Assembly: GCF_009823805.1 (NCBI RefSeq)
Contig: NZ_WUEK01000002.1
Location: 1 to 64,000 of the forward strand
Length of the DNA: 64,000 nt
Direction of reading: 5' to 3'
Origin: Nocardioides flavescens
GTDB lineage: Bacteria > Actinomycetota > Actinomycetes > Propionibacteriales > Nocardioidaceae
Position 1 is the first letter of the stretch. Every line of letters starts with the position of its first letter. Position numbers and translations under genes: made by a program. The notes under the pieces are model-generated. The model did not search any database and was not told the DNA's origin. It saw only the letters and a program-made list of their open reading frames with translations. This document shows, one piece after another, positions 24,090-32,045 of this stretch.

Positions 24090-24320
24090 ATGACGTACTA
24101 CTTCTGCCTCAAGCACCACACGGTCGAGGAGGCCGAGGGGTGCCGGGCCAACAACCGGCTCGGCCCCTACGACACCGAGGCGGAGGCCGCCCGGGCGCTC
24201 GAGAAGGTCGAGGAGCGCAACGAGGCCTGGGACAACGACCCCAAGTGGAACGACGACGCGGGCTCCGGGTCAGGCTCGGGGTCAGGCTCCGGCGCAGGGG
24301 ACTCCTCCGCGGGTTCGTGA
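24090..24320 (+). CDS. Small conserved actinobacterial protein (MTYYFCLKHH type)
   Basis: A 76-residue soluble protein beginning MTYYFCLKHHTVEEAEGC and continuing RLGPYDTEAEAARALEKVEERNEAWDNDPKWNDD in two stretches. The first 55 residues match a small protein family I recall from many actinobacteria, sometimes mislabelled methionine aminopeptidase. The Cys-x-x-His-His and later Cys could bind a metal, and the helix with alternating acidic and basic residues resembles a SPOR-like repeat; function is unknown. The last 20 residues are a Gly-Ser-repeat tail of slippage-prone sequence. It is divergent from the ATP-grasp operon. Confidence 0.85.
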   Translation: MTYYFCLKHHTVEEAEGCRANNRLGPYDTEAEAARALEKVEERNEAWDNDPKWNDDAGSGSGSGSGSGAGDSSAGS

Positions 24321-24334
24321 CCGGCGGCTGACCC

Positions 24335-24601
24335 GTGGCGATCGTCGAGCGCGAGCGGGCCTCGCCCTGGCCGTTCGTCGCGATGGCCGGGATGGCCGGC
24401 TGCTTCTTCCTCTACGCCGCCAGCGTGCTCCTCGCCCCGTGGTGGGCGGTCGCCGCGCTGCTGGCGTTCTGGACCGGCCTGCTCGTCGTCGCCTGCCGCT
24501 GGTTCACCCGGCGCCCCCGGCTCTCGGTGGTCCTGCCCGTCGTCGCCCTCGTCGTCTGGTGGGTCGTCCTGCTCGTCGGCGCGGCGCTGCTCGACTGGTG
24601 A
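24335..24601 (+). CDS. Small membrane protein
   Basis: An 88-residue protein with three hydrophobic segments (FVAMAGMAGCFFLYAASVLL, WWAVAALLAFWTGLLVVAC, VVLPVVALVVWWVVLLVGAAL) and a short basic loop (RWFTRRPR). It starts at GTG 24335, 14 bases after the preceding gene, and is probably co-transcribed with it. No family function is recognised; similar three-helix proteins often follow the small MTYYFCLKHH gene in relatives as I recall them. Confidence 0.7.
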   Translation: MAIVERERASPWPFVAMAGMAGCFFLYAASVLLAPWWAVAALLAFWTGLLVVACRWFTRRPRLSVVLPVVALVVWWVVLLVGAALLDW

Positions 24602-24755
24602 GGCCCGTCGGGGGTCACGCCACACCGACAGTCGAGGACTGCAGTCACCGGCGAGCGTGCAACTCTGCACATTCGGTTTGAGGCGGGGCACCGGGGCGCC
24701 GCGCCACCTTCCGACGTACGCCGCCGAACCACCCCCGAGATCCGAGGTCGACACG

Positions 24756-25928
24756 ATGACTGCCACCCCCCGGCCCACCCGCGAGCAGGCGATCGGCGCC
24801 GGTCTGCGCTGGACGTCGGGCTGGTGCCTGCGCTGGCTGCTGATCGCGCTCACGGCGGTCGCGCTGGGCTACGTCGTGCAGTACGCCTGGTCGATCCTGC
24901 TGCCGGTGATCCTGGCCCTCATCGTCACCACGGTGCTCGAGGGGCCGGTGCGCCTGCTGGAGCGCTACCTGCGCTTCCCGCCGGCGCTCGCCTCGGCGGT
25001 GGTGCTGGTCGGCAGCATCGGCATCCTGGTCGCGATCGCCTTCGCCATCGCCCCCTCGGTCAGCGGGCAGTCCGGCGACATCGTCAAGAGCGCCAACGCC
25101 GGTCTGCAGAAGCTCCAGGACTGGGTCCAGGAGAGCGACTTCATCACCCGCAACCAGGTCGACGCGGCGCTGCAGGCCGCTCAAGACCGCGTGCAGTCGA
25201 GCGGTGGCGCGATCGCGGCCGGGTTCGTGACCACGGTGGGGGCGGTCAGCTCGGCTGCCATCACCCTCGTCATCACGCTCGTGCTGACGTTCTTCTTCCT
25301 CAAGGACGGACGTCGCTTCGTGCCGTGGGCCCGCGGCATCGCCGGTCCCCGGGCCGGGGTGCACGTCGGCGAGGTCCTGCACCGCTCGTGGCGCACCCTC
25401 GGCGGGTTCATCCGCACCCAGGCCCTGGTGAGCGCGATCGACGCGGTCTTCATCGGGCTGGGGCTCGTGCTGGTCGGCGTACCCCTCGCGATCCCGCTGG
25501 CGATCCTGACCTTCTTCGGCGGCTTCGTGCCGATCGTCGGCGCGGTCGTCGTCGGTGCGCTCGCGGTGCTGGTCGCACTGGTCTCGAACGGCGTGACCGG
25601 GGCGCTGATCATCCTCGCCGTGATCTTGGCGGTGCAGCAGCTCGAGGGCAACGTGCTCTCGCCGTGGCTGCAGTCGAAGAGCATGCAGCTGCACGCCGCC
25701 GTGGTGCTGCTGTCGGTGACCCTGGGCTCGACGCTGTTCGGGATCACCGGCGCGTTCCTCGCCGTGCCGACCGCCGCCGTCGCGGCGGTCGTGCTGCGCT
25801 ACCTCAACGAGCAGGTCACGGTCGTGAGCGGCGAGCCGAGCAGGCGGGAGAGGCGGAAGGCGGCGGAAGAGCGGGGCGCCGAGGAGCGCGACGCCGAGGA
25901 GCCGGACGCCGAGGTCAGCGAGGGCTGA
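24756..25928 (+). CDS. AI-2E family (PerM-like) transporter
   Basis: A 390-residue membrane protein of the AI-2E/PerM family with about seven or eight membrane segments. Features include the N-terminal pair of helices (LLIALTAVALGYVVQYAWSI), a periplasmic helical loop rich in Gln/Ser (residues about 115-150), the conserved LTFFFLKDGRRF, and the GGFVPIVGAVVVGALAVLVAL and VQQLEGNVLSPWLQSKSMQLH motifs. Members export autoinducer 2 in a few bacteria or act as Na/Li-proton antiporters, so specificity is open. The C-terminal tail carries an EERDAEE-type acidic repeat. The 3' end overlaps the convergent sugar dehydrogenase gene by 14 bases. Confidence 0.9.
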   Translation: MTATPRPTREQAIGAGLRWTSGWCLRWLLIALTAVALGYVVQYAWSILLPVILALIVTTVLEGPVRLLERYLRFPPALASAVVLVGSIGILVAIAFAIAPSVSGQSGDIVKSANAGLQKLQDWVQESDFITRNQVDAALQAAQDRVQSSGGAIAAGFVTTVGAVSSAAITLVITLVLTFFFLKDGRRFVPWARGIAGPRAGVHVGEVLHRSWRTLGGFIRTQALVSAIDAVFIGLGLVLVGVPLAIPLAILTFFGGFVPIVGAVVVGALAVLVALVSNGVTGALIILAVILAVQQLEGNVLSPWLQSKSMQLHAAVVLLSVTLGSTLFGITGAFLAVPTAAVAAVVLRYLNEQVTVVSGEPSRRERRKAAEERGAEERDAEEPDAEVSEG

Positions 25929-27111
25929 CCCGCAGGATCCGGTCGTTGCCGGCACCGTTGTCGGTCAGCACCAGCAGGCTGGTGCCGTCGGGTACGACGG
26001 TCCGGATGCGGCCGTAGGCCCGCAGCGCCTCCGGTGCGCGCTCCGAGCGCAGCCGGCCGCGGTCGTCGAAGCGCAGGAACAGCACCCGCGTCGCCTTCAG
26101 GCAGGCCACCGCGAGCGTGCCCCGCAGGGCTCTCCAGGCCCTGGTCGTCGGCACGAACCCGATGCCCGAGGTCGCCAGCGTGCTCGGCCCCGAGCGCCAG
26201 CGGGCGCCCCGCTGCTCGCCCGGCAGGGACTGGTCGGTCATCGGGACGGACTCGTCGTAGCCCGGCACGGGGTTCCAGCCGTAGTCGCCGCCGCTCTTGA
26301 GCAGGTTGACCTCGTCGTCGCGGTAGCTGCCCTGCTCACCCGACCACAGGCTGCCGTCGCGGCGCTGCGCGAGGCCCTGGACGTTGCGGTGGCCCCAGGT
26401 GTGGACCAGGGACCGGTTGCCGCCGGCCGCGACGAACGGGTTGCCCGGCCATCCCGCGCCGGTGAACCGGTCGACGCGCAGCGTCTTGCCGCCGAGCGAG
26501 TCGAGGTCCTCGGGGTTGGTGCCGACGGCCGCGTCGCCGGTGCCGACCAGCAGCGAGCCCGCGCGGTCGATCAGCAGCCGGCAGCCGCCGTGGCGCCCCG
26601 AGGTCGCCGGGATGCCGCCCACGACCTGCCCCGCCGCGGTCGCGGTGCGCAGCCGCTCGTCGAGCGTCCAGGCGAGCACGCGGACGTCGTGCCCGCCGCC
26701 TGCCGTCGTACCGCCCTGGCAGGTGTAGATGCGCCGGTTGCTCGCGAAGTCCGGGTCGACCTCCAGCCCCATCAGCCCCGTCTCGCCCGACACCCACACC
26801 TCCGAGCTCGGGAACGCGACCGTGCGGACCTTCCCGCCCTTGAGCACCGACAGCGTCGCCCGGTCCCGCTGGGTGAACAGCACCGCCCCGCCCGGCAGCG
26901 GCCGCGCGTCCCACGGGTGGTCGAGGCCCTGGGCGACGGCCTTGATCCGCAGCTTCGGCACCTTCGCCCGGCGTGCCGTCTGCGCCTGCGTCTGAGTCTG
27001 GGCCGATCGCTCGGTCCCCGGCCCCGCCGCCTGCGCTCCGCCCTGAGCCAGGCTCGCTACCGTCATCGGCGCCACCAGCGCCACCACCACACCCGCGATC
27101 GCCGTACGCAT
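25915..27111 (-). CDS. Secreted PQQ-dependent sugar dehydrogenase-like beta-propeller
   Basis: A 398-residue exported protein of the soluble glucose/aldose sugar dehydrogenase (GSDH) family. A signal peptide of about 29 residues (VVVALVAPMTVASLAQGGAQA) is followed by a Gln/Thr-rich linker. The propeller shows LDHPWDARPLPGG, GETGLMGLEVDPDF, HGGCRLLIDRAGSLLVGTGD, WGHRNVQGLAQR and GEQGSYRDDEVNLLKSGGDY, all family hallmarks including the PQQ/calcium-binding Gly-Asp and histidine positions. It oxidises sugars or related alcohols outside the membrane if PQQ is available. The gene stands alone; its upstream region holds a palindromic repeat. Confidence 0.88.
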   Translation of the reverse strand: MRTAIAGVVVALVAPMTVASLAQGGAQAAGPGTERSAQTQTQAQTARRAKVPKLRIKAVAQGLDHPWDARPLPGGAVLFTQRDRATLSVLKGGKVRTVAFPSSEVWVSGETGLMGLEVDPDFASNRRIYTCQGGTTAGGGHDVRVLAWTLDERLRTATAAGQVVGGIPATSGRHGGCRLLIDRAGSLLVGTGDAAVGTNPEDLDSLGGKTLRVDRFTGAGWPGNPFVAAGGNRSLVHTWGHRNVQGLAQRRDGSLWSGEQGSYRDDEVNLLKSGGDYGWNPVPGYDESVPMTDQSLPGEQRGARWRSGPSTLATSGIGFVPTTRAWRALRGTLAVACLKATRVLFLRFDDRGRLRSERAPEALRAYGRIRTVVPDGTSLLVLTDNGAGNDRILRVSPR

Positions 27112-27152
27112 GGTCCACCGTAACGCCGGTCGCCGCTGGGTGGTCCGGACAT

Positions 27153-27204
27153 CGACAGTCGAACTTCCTGGTCACCAGGTGGCCCTGAATGTTGCACAGT
27201 CGAC
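27153..27204. repeat. Palindromic repeat, GACTGTNNAAC family, copy 1 (upstream of the DUF559 gene)
   Basis: The left arm CGACAGTCGAACTTC and the right arm AATGTTGCACAGTCG form an imperfect dyad around a centre CCTGGTCACCAGGTGG. It lies between the divergent sugar-dehydrogenase and AbiEi/DUF559 genes. Outer and central motifs are shared with the copies at 28211, 28281 and 63462. Confidence 0.8.
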
Positions 27205-27278
27205 GGTCGGGTCGGCGTTCTCCACAGGCGTGCCGCGGCCGGAAGCGCGGCGGGGTGCCAGCGGCGAGCATCGTGCTC

Positions 27279-28265
27279 ATGGGTCTGCAAGCCGATCAGG
27301 ACGGCGTCATCTCCAGGCAGCAGCTCCTCGCCTCGGGAGAGTTCGAGGACGAAGCGAGCCTGGTGACGACCGTGCGCCGGCGCGTCCGGCGCAAGGAGTG
27401 GGCTCGGGTCCTGCCGGGTGTCTTCGTGGACCACACCGGTCCTCTGACCTGGCGGCAGCGTGCTTGGGCCGCGGTCCTGTTCTACGAGCCTGCTGCGCTG
27501 GCGGGCCCCTCCGCTCTCCACGCGTGGGGCGTCCGGGGGTACGAGCCGAAGGACAGCGACCCGATCCACGTCTGCATCGACCGCTCCCGCGGGGTGAAGC
27601 GTCGCGTGGGGATCCACGTCAGACAGGTCGTCCGGATGGAGACACTGTGCGTGATGGGGGCCGGCATTCCTCGTGAGCGGGTCGAGCACGCGCTCATCGA
27701 CGTCGCGTCAGCCGAGCGCGGCCTCGACGACTGCGTGGCGAAGCTGGCGGACGCGGTCCAGGACCGGCGGACGACGGCTCCCCGACTGGTCGAGGCGCTC
27801 GGTGTCCGCACCCGCTTGCGCCAACGCGCCGTGATGTTGGAGGTGCTCACGGAGATCGGTGCGGGGGTCCGGTCCGCGCTCGAGCATCGGTACCGGGTCG
27901 ACGTCGAGAGGGCGCACGGCCTGCCGACCGCACTGCGTCAGGCACCGGTGATGGTGGACGGTCGCCGCACCGAGCGGGATGCGTCCTACGACGAGTTCGG
28001 CGTGGTGGTCGAGCTGGACGGGCGGGTGGCACACGAGCTCAGCGAGACCCGATGGGCGGATGTCGACCGCGACATCGCCGCTGCGATCTCGGGGCAGATC
28101 ACCATCCGCCCGGGCTGGCGACACGTCCTCGAACCGTGCCGACTGGCACAGTCGGTCGCCGACCTCCTGACCTCTCGCGGCTGGACGGGCCAGCTCGTCC
28201 GCTGCGGACCGGACTGTGCAACTTCTGAGTCACCTGGTGGTCTGAAAGTTGCACAGTCCTCCTGA
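27279..28265 (+). CDS. AbiEi-like N-terminal / DUF559 (Vsr-like nuclease fold) protein
   Basis: A 328-residue protein of a group expanded in Nocardioidaceae. Residues 1-50 form a small winged helix of the AbiEi antitoxin type (GVISRQQLLASGEF, RRVRRKEWARVLPGVFV), then a middle AbiEi-like region (AALAGPSALHAWGVRGYEP), then a C-terminal DUF559 domain with RTERDASYDEFGVVVELDG, RVAHELSETRWADVDRD and WRHVLEPCRLAQSVADLL (residues about 232-305), the acidic pattern of a Vsr/PD-(D/E)xK-like nuclease. Function is unknown. The start is ATG 27279 (GTG 27273 is possible); an earlier ATG at 27189 would place the palindrome inside the gene. The last residues are encoded by palindrome copy 2. Confidence 0.8.
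   Translation: MGLQADQDGVISRQQLLASGEFEDEASLVTTVRRRVRRKEWARVLPGVFVDHTGPLTWRQRAWAAVLFYEPAALAGPSALHAWGVRGYEPKDSDPIHVCIDRSRGVKRRVGIHVRQVVRMETLCVMGAGIPRERVEHALIDVASAERGLDDCVAKLADAVQDRRTTAPRLVEALGVRTRLRQRAVMLEVLTEIGAGVRSALEHRYRVDVERAHGLPTALRQAPVMVDGRRTERDASYDEFGVVVELDGRVAHELSETRWADVDRDIAAAISGQITIRPGWRHVLEPCRLAQSVADLLTSRGWTGQLVRCGPDCATSESPGGLKVAQSS
28211..28259. repeat. Palindromic repeat, GACTGTNNAAC family, copy 2 (overlaps the DUF559 gene end)
   Basis: GGACTGTGCAACTT and AAGTTGCACAGTCC are perfect 14-base arms around a centre with CACCTGGTGG. The repeat forms the last 16 codons of the DUF559 gene, which ends six bases beyond it. It is 21 bases from copy 3. Confidence 0.92.
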
Positions 28266-28280
28266 GCCCCGTCCCAGGAA

Positions 28281-28332
28281 TCGACTGTTGAACTTTCAGT
28301 GCCACCAGGTGACCGGAAAGTTCGACTGTCGA
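28281..28332. repeat. Palindromic repeat, GACTGTNNAAC family, copy 3
   Basis: TCGACTGTTGAACTTTC and GAAAGTTCGACTGTCGA pair at 15 of 17 positions around a centre with CCACCAGGTGACC. It lies between the DUF559 stop and the convergent response-regulator stop and could also act as a terminator for either. Confidence 0.92.
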
Positions 28333-28365
28333 CTGCCGGGCCGTCGCGAGGCGCTCAGAGCGACC

Positions 28366-28974
28366 TCAGAGCCACCCGTGACCGTCGGCGGTGATGACGG
28401 CCTCGGCGCGGTTGGCGGCGCCGGTCTTGCCGATGGCGGAGGAGAGGTGGTTCCGGACGGTGCCCTCGGAGAGCGAGAGGGCCCGGGCGATGGCGGCGAC
28501 GGGGGCGCCGCCGCGGGCGGCGCGCAGGACGTCGGTCTCGCGGGGGGTCAGGGGCGACTCGCCGGCGACGAGGGAGTCGGTCGCCAGGGCCGGGTCGACG
28601 ACGCGCAGGCCGGCGTGGACGCGGCGTACGGCGTCGGCGAGCTGGGCGGCGGGGGTGTCCTTGACGACGAAGCCGGCGGCGCCGGCCTGGAGGGCGCGGC
28701 GCAGGTAGCCCGGTCGGCCGAAGGTCGTCACGATGAGCACGCGGGTGGCGGGGCAGGCCGAGCGCACCGAGGCGGTGGCGGCGATGCCGTCGAGACCGGG
28801 CATCTCGACGTCGAGCAGGGCGACGTCGGGGCGGTGCTCGAGGACGGCGGGCAGGACGGCGTCGCCGGAGCCGACCTCGGCCACCACCTCGAGGTCGGGC
28901 TCGAGGGAGAGCAGGGCCGACAGGGCACCCCGCACCAGTGCCTGGTCGTCGGCGAGCAGCAGCCGGATGCTCAC
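28366..28974 (-). CDS. NarL/LuxR-family response regulator
   Basis: A 202-residue two-domain regulator. The receiver has the acidic pair at residues 9-10 (LLADDQALVR), the phosphoacceptor Asp55 in ALLDVEMPG, a threonine in VLIVTTFGR and lysine in FVVKDTP. The LuxR-type HTH occupies about residues 140-195 (LTPRETDVLRAARGG, LSLSEGTVRNHLSSAIGKTGA). The GTG start overlaps the stop of the histidine-kinase gene by four bases. It is the last gene of the exporter/two-component operon and should regulate that operon through the dyad at 31974. Confidence 0.93.
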   Translation of the reverse strand: MSIRLLLADDQALVRGALSALLSLEPDLEVVAEVGSGDAVLPAVLEHRPDVALLDVEMPGLDGIAATASVRSACPATRVLIVTTFGRPGYLRRALQAGAAGFVVKDTPAAQLADAVRRVHAGLRVVDPALATDSLVAGESPLTPRETDVLRAARGGAPVAAIARALSLSEGTVRNHLSSAIGKTGAANRAEAVITADGHGWL

Positions 28975-30134
28975 GCGCGCACCACCCGGAGCACGAAGCC
29001 GGGGGAGAGGTGCGTCGTCACGACGGTCGCGCCGACGTCGGCGGCGCGCTCGCGCAGCCCCGCGAGCCCCGAGCCGTGGCCGGTGGGCGAGGGGGTGGCG
29101 GTGCCGTCGTCGCGCACCTCCGCGCTGGTGGGAGTGAGCCGCACCTCGCAGTGCGAGGCGCGGGAGTGGCGGATGACGTTGGTGACGCCCTCGCGCACCG
29201 TCCACGCGAACAGCTCGCGCAGCTCGGTCGGCACCTGGTCGGCCGAGCCCGGCACCTCCGCCGAGATCTCCGCCGCCCGCAGCGCCGCGCGGGCGCGGAC
29301 CAGCTCGGCGGGCAGGGTGATCTCGCGGTAGCCCTCCACCGCGCGTCGTACGTCGACCAACGCGTCGCGGCTCAGCCGCTCGAGGTCGACGAGCTCGGCG
29401 CGGGCGCGCTCGGTGTCGACGTCGAGCAGCTTCTGGGCGAGCTCGGCCTTGACGGTGATCACGGTCAGCGAGTGGCCGAGGATGTCGTGCAGGTCGCGGG
29501 CGAAGCGGGTGCGCTCGTTGTCGACGGCGAGGCGGGCGTTCTCGCTCTGGGCCTCGAGGAGGTCGACGTTGCGGCTGATCAGCGCCCGCAGACCGAAGAC
29601 GGCGAGCGAGGCCGCCATGATGCTGAACGCCGTGCCGATCTGGCTGCCCCAGTCCTCGACCGCCCCCAGCGCGATCGTGCCCACCACGAGGGCCAGCGTC
29701 GTCACCGCGGCCACGCGGAACGGGAACGACATCACGCAGCCGACCGCGACGTAGACGGTGCACGCCAGCCCGCTCTCGCCGACGCAGGCCACGACCACGG
29801 TCCCGAGCGCGACGAGCGCGGCGAGGTAGCCGAGCGACCACCGCAGCGACGGGTTCGCCACCGGCCGCCACCGCTGCGCGCGGGCCCCGAGCCACAGCGT
29901 CATGTAGACGGCCGCGAAGGCGACGACCGCCACCATCCCGACGACCCCGGCGACCGTGTCGCGCCGCGACCAGGCCTGCAGGAGCGGGTCGATGAGGAAG
30001 AACAGCCAGATGCAGGCGAACAGGGGCCCCCGACGGCCGATCTGGGCCGGTGGGTCGGAGGCGCGGCCCTCGGACGTCACGCCCAGCAGGGTAGGGCCCG
30101 CCTCTGCGGACGCCGTGCTCCCACCCGCGCTCAC
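28971..30134 (-). CDS. DesK-like sensor histidine kinase
   Basis: A 387-residue membrane histidine kinase of the DesK/HisKA_3 class. Five or six membrane helices occupy residues about 48-190, followed by the dimerisation helix with RDLHDILGHSLTVITVKAELA split at His216, and a short HATPase domain with VREGVTNVIRHSRASHCEV (N box) and GHGSGLAGLRERAADVGA (G box). The GTG at 30134 overlaps the permease stop as GTGA, which favours it over a later GTG at 30080. It phosphorylates the adjacent NarL-type regulator. There is no large extracellular sensor, so it probably senses membrane state or the drug in the bilayer. Confidence 0.92.
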   Translation of the reverse strand: MSAGGSTASAEAGPTLLGVTSEGRASDPPAQIGRRGPLFACIWLFFLIDPLLQAWSRRDTVAGVVGMVAVVAFAAVYMTLWLGARAQRWRPVANPSLRWSLGYLAALVALGTVVVACVGESGLACTVYVAVGCVMSFPFRVAAVTTLALVVGTIALGAVEDWGSQIGTAFSIMAASLAVFGLRALISRNVDLLEAQSENARLAVDNERTRFARDLHDILGHSLTVITVKAELAQKLLDVDTERARAELVDLERLSRDALVDVRRAVEGYREITLPAELVRARAALRAAEISAEVPGSADQVPTELRELFAWTVREGVTNVIRHSRASHCEVRLTPTSAEVRDDGTATPSPTGHGSGLAGLRERAADVGATVVTTHLSPGFVLRVVRA

Positions 30135-30958
30135 ACCCGCGCCGTGTCCTTGCTCATCCGCCACGCGGCGCCGGCCACGAACAGGGTCAGCCAGGCGACG
30201 ACGTTGACCACGGCGTACCACGGCAGCTCGCCGGTCAGGGGGGCCCGCGAGACCTCGGCGACACCGAACATCGGGGTCAGCTGGGCGATGTGCCACAGCA
30301 GGCTGGAGTGGTCCTGGATCGGGATGAAGACGTTGCCGAGGAACGACAGCAGCGCGAGGCCGGGGCCGAGCACCTGCATGGCGTTCTCGCCGGGCACGAG
30401 GTAGCCGACGAAGACGCCGAGGGCGGCGAAGACCATCGTGCAGCCCACCGTCAGCAGGCCGCAGGCGACCCAGCGCGCGACGCTCATCTCGGCGTGGCCC
30501 TGCAGGGCACCCGCGACGTTGACGACGGTGACCGCGACGGCGCCCATGACGACCGCGACGAGCGCCTTGGTGCCGACGTAGGCGACCGGCTTCAGCGGTG
30601 TGAGCCGCAGCTGGCGCGACCAGCCGAGGGCGCGCTCGCCGCCGACCGAGGCGCCGGCCGCCGAGGCGGTCAGCGCCGCGCCGTAGAGCGCCATCGAGAC
30701 CATGACGTAGGCCGCGACGTTGCCGTGGCCGACCGAGTCGTCGTAGCCACTGGCGCTCGAGAACGAGAAGAACAGCGCCACCGGCAGCACGAGCGCGAAG
30801 ACCAGGGTGCGCCGGTTGCGCAGGAGCCGCCTGAGCTCGATGCGCAGCACCGTCGTGTTGAAGCCGCCGTACGCCGGCACGCGGCGCTGCGGGACGGAGC
30901 CCGGGACGGAGCCGGGGACGGAGGGGGCGGCGGAGGGGGTCGTGCTCAGGGTCGTCAT
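30131..30958 (-). CDS. ABC-2 type exporter permease
   Basis: A 275-residue permease with six membrane segments of the ABC-2 (DrrB-like) family. A Ser/Pro-rich cytoplasmic tail of about 25 residues precedes ELRRLLRNRRTLVFALVLPVALFF (split). Later segments include SAAGASVGGERALGWSRQLRLTP, typical of the family, and MVFAALGVFVGYLVPGENAMQVL. It pairs with the ATP-binding protein encoded one base upstream to form an exporter of a lipophilic drug or membrane-active compound. The ATG is at 30958; the stop is coupled to the kinase start. Confidence 0.92.
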   Translation of the reverse strand: MTTLSTTPSAAPSVPGSVPGSVPQRRVPAYGGFNTTVLRIELRRLLRNRRTLVFALVLPVALFFSFSSASGYDDSVGHGNVAAYVMVSMALYGAALTASAAGASVGGERALGWSRQLRLTPLKPVAYVGTKALVAVVMGAVAVTVVNVAGALQGHAEMSVARWVACGLLTVGCTMVFAALGVFVGYLVPGENAMQVLGPGLALLSFLGNVFIPIQDHSSLLWHIAQLTPMFGVAEVSRAPLTGELPWYAVVNVVAWLTLFVAGAAWRMSKDTARV

Positions 30959-30959
30959 C

Positions 30960-31928
30960 TCAGGACTCCTGCGTCGTCGAGGTCGAACGGTGGGTGAGGC
31001 TCACGAACGCGTCCTCGAGCCCCTTGGAGGTGATCTCGAGGTCGTGGGCCGCGGTCTGGGTGAGCAGGTGGCGGGCGACGACGTCGCTGTCGCTCGTGTG
31101 GACGAGCACGGTCTCGCCGCGCACCTCGACCCCGTCGACCCCGGGCAGGCCCGCGAGCCGGTCGGACGCCGCGGTGTCGAGGCCGGGCACGGTGGCGCGC
31201 ACCGAGCGGCCCGAGGTGAGCGCGCGGATCTGCGCGCCGGTGCCGTCGGCGACGATGCGGCCCTCGGCGACGAGGACGATGCGGTCGGCGTACTGGTCGG
31301 CCTCCTCGAGGTAGTGCGTCGCGAAGAGGACGGTGCGGCCCTGCTCGGCGTCGCGGCGGATCGCCGACCAGAACGCACGGCGGCCCTCGACGTCCATGCC
31401 CGTCGTGGGCTCGTCGAGCAGCAGCAGCGCGGGGTCGGGCAGCAGCGCCATCGCGAACCGCAGCCGCTGCTGCTCGCCCCCGGAGCACGTGCCGACGCGC
31501 CGGTCCGCGATGCCGGTGATGCCGGCGTCCTCGAGGACGTCGGCGACCGGCCGGGTGTCGGCGAACAGGCTCGCGGTGTAGGCGACGGTCTCGCGGACGG
31601 TGAGGTCCTTGAGCAGGCCCCCGGTCTGCATCACGGCGGAGACGAGCCCGCGGGCGATCGCCTGCCGTGGCTCGAGCCCGAGCACCTCGGCGGTGCCGCT
31701 GGTGGGGCGGGAGAGCCCGAGGACCATGTCGATGGTCGTGGTCTTGCCGGCACCGTTGGGGCCGAGGAACGCGACGACCTCGCCCTGCTGGAGCTCGAGG
31801 TCGATGCCGCGCACCGCCTCGACGGAGCCGAAGGACTTGGTGACGCCCCGCAGCGACACGGCCGGCACGGGGGCCGTGCCGGTCCCGGCCGGCGCCGCTA
31901 GCTGGGTGACGAGTGGGGTGGTGGTCAT
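30960..31928 (-). CDS. ABC transporter ATP-binding protein (DrrA-like)
   Basis: A 322-residue ATPase subunit. Walker A is GPNGAGKTTT near residue 53, the signature is CSGGEQQRLR near 146, Walker B LLLLDEPTTGMD near 166, and the switch histidine is in VLFATHYLEEA near 198. The C-terminal 90 residues are the DrrA-type extension. The ATG at 31928 has GGGAG upstream. It heads a four-gene operon (ATPase, permease, kinase, regulator), an arrangement typical of self-controlled antibiotic or lipid exporters. Confidence 0.93.
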   Translation of the reverse strand: MTTTPLVTQLAAPAGTGTAPVPAVSLRGVTKSFGSVEAVRGIDLELQQGEVVAFLGPNGAGKTTTIDMVLGLSRPTSGTAEVLGLEPRQAIARGLVSAVMQTGGLLKDLTVRETVAYTASLFADTRPVADVLEDAGITGIADRRVGTCSGGEQQRLRFAMALLPDPALLLLDEPTTGMDVEGRRAFWSAIRRDAEQGRTVLFATHYLEEADQYADRIVLVAEGRIVADGTGAQIRALTSGRSVRATVPGLDTAASDRLAGLPGVDGVEVRGETVLVHTSDSDVVARHLLTQTAAHDLEITSKGLEDAFVSLTHRSTSTTQES

Positions 31929-31973
31929 GACGACCACGCTCCCGCCGTACGCCGGCCCGCGCCTCGCCCGGGC

Positions 31974-31992
31974 GTCACGACGTCGTCGTGAC
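31974..31992. promoter_or_regulatory. Palindrome upstream of the exporter operon, candidate NarL-type operator
   Basis: GTCACGACG and CGTCGTGAC are perfect nine-base arms around one T, centred about 55 bases upstream of the ATPase start. A second small dyad, TGACATCCGTCA, overlaps its end. The position suits a response-regulator site controlling the operon. Confidence 0.55.
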
Positions 31993-32045
31993 ATCCGTCA
32001 GGGGTGGCGGTGCGCTCCCGGTGCCCCCGGCCCGTAGGGCGGGGC

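Noticed and set aside
24627..24680. Possible fifth member of the GACTGTNNAAC palindrome family
   Set aside because: Only about 13 of 20 arm positions pair and the central motif is missing, so it is at most a decayed copy and was not listed as a feature.
27189..27278. Earlier ATG for the AbiEi/DUF559 gene
   Set aside because: It would encode part of the palindromic repeat and a basic, unconserved 30-residue lead; the ATG at 27279 starts just before the conserved winged helix.
27153..28332. An insertion sequence or RAYT transposase at the palindrome-flanked gene
   Set aside because: The encoded protein has no HUH or DDE motifs; its C-terminus is DUF559-like, and no target duplication is evident.
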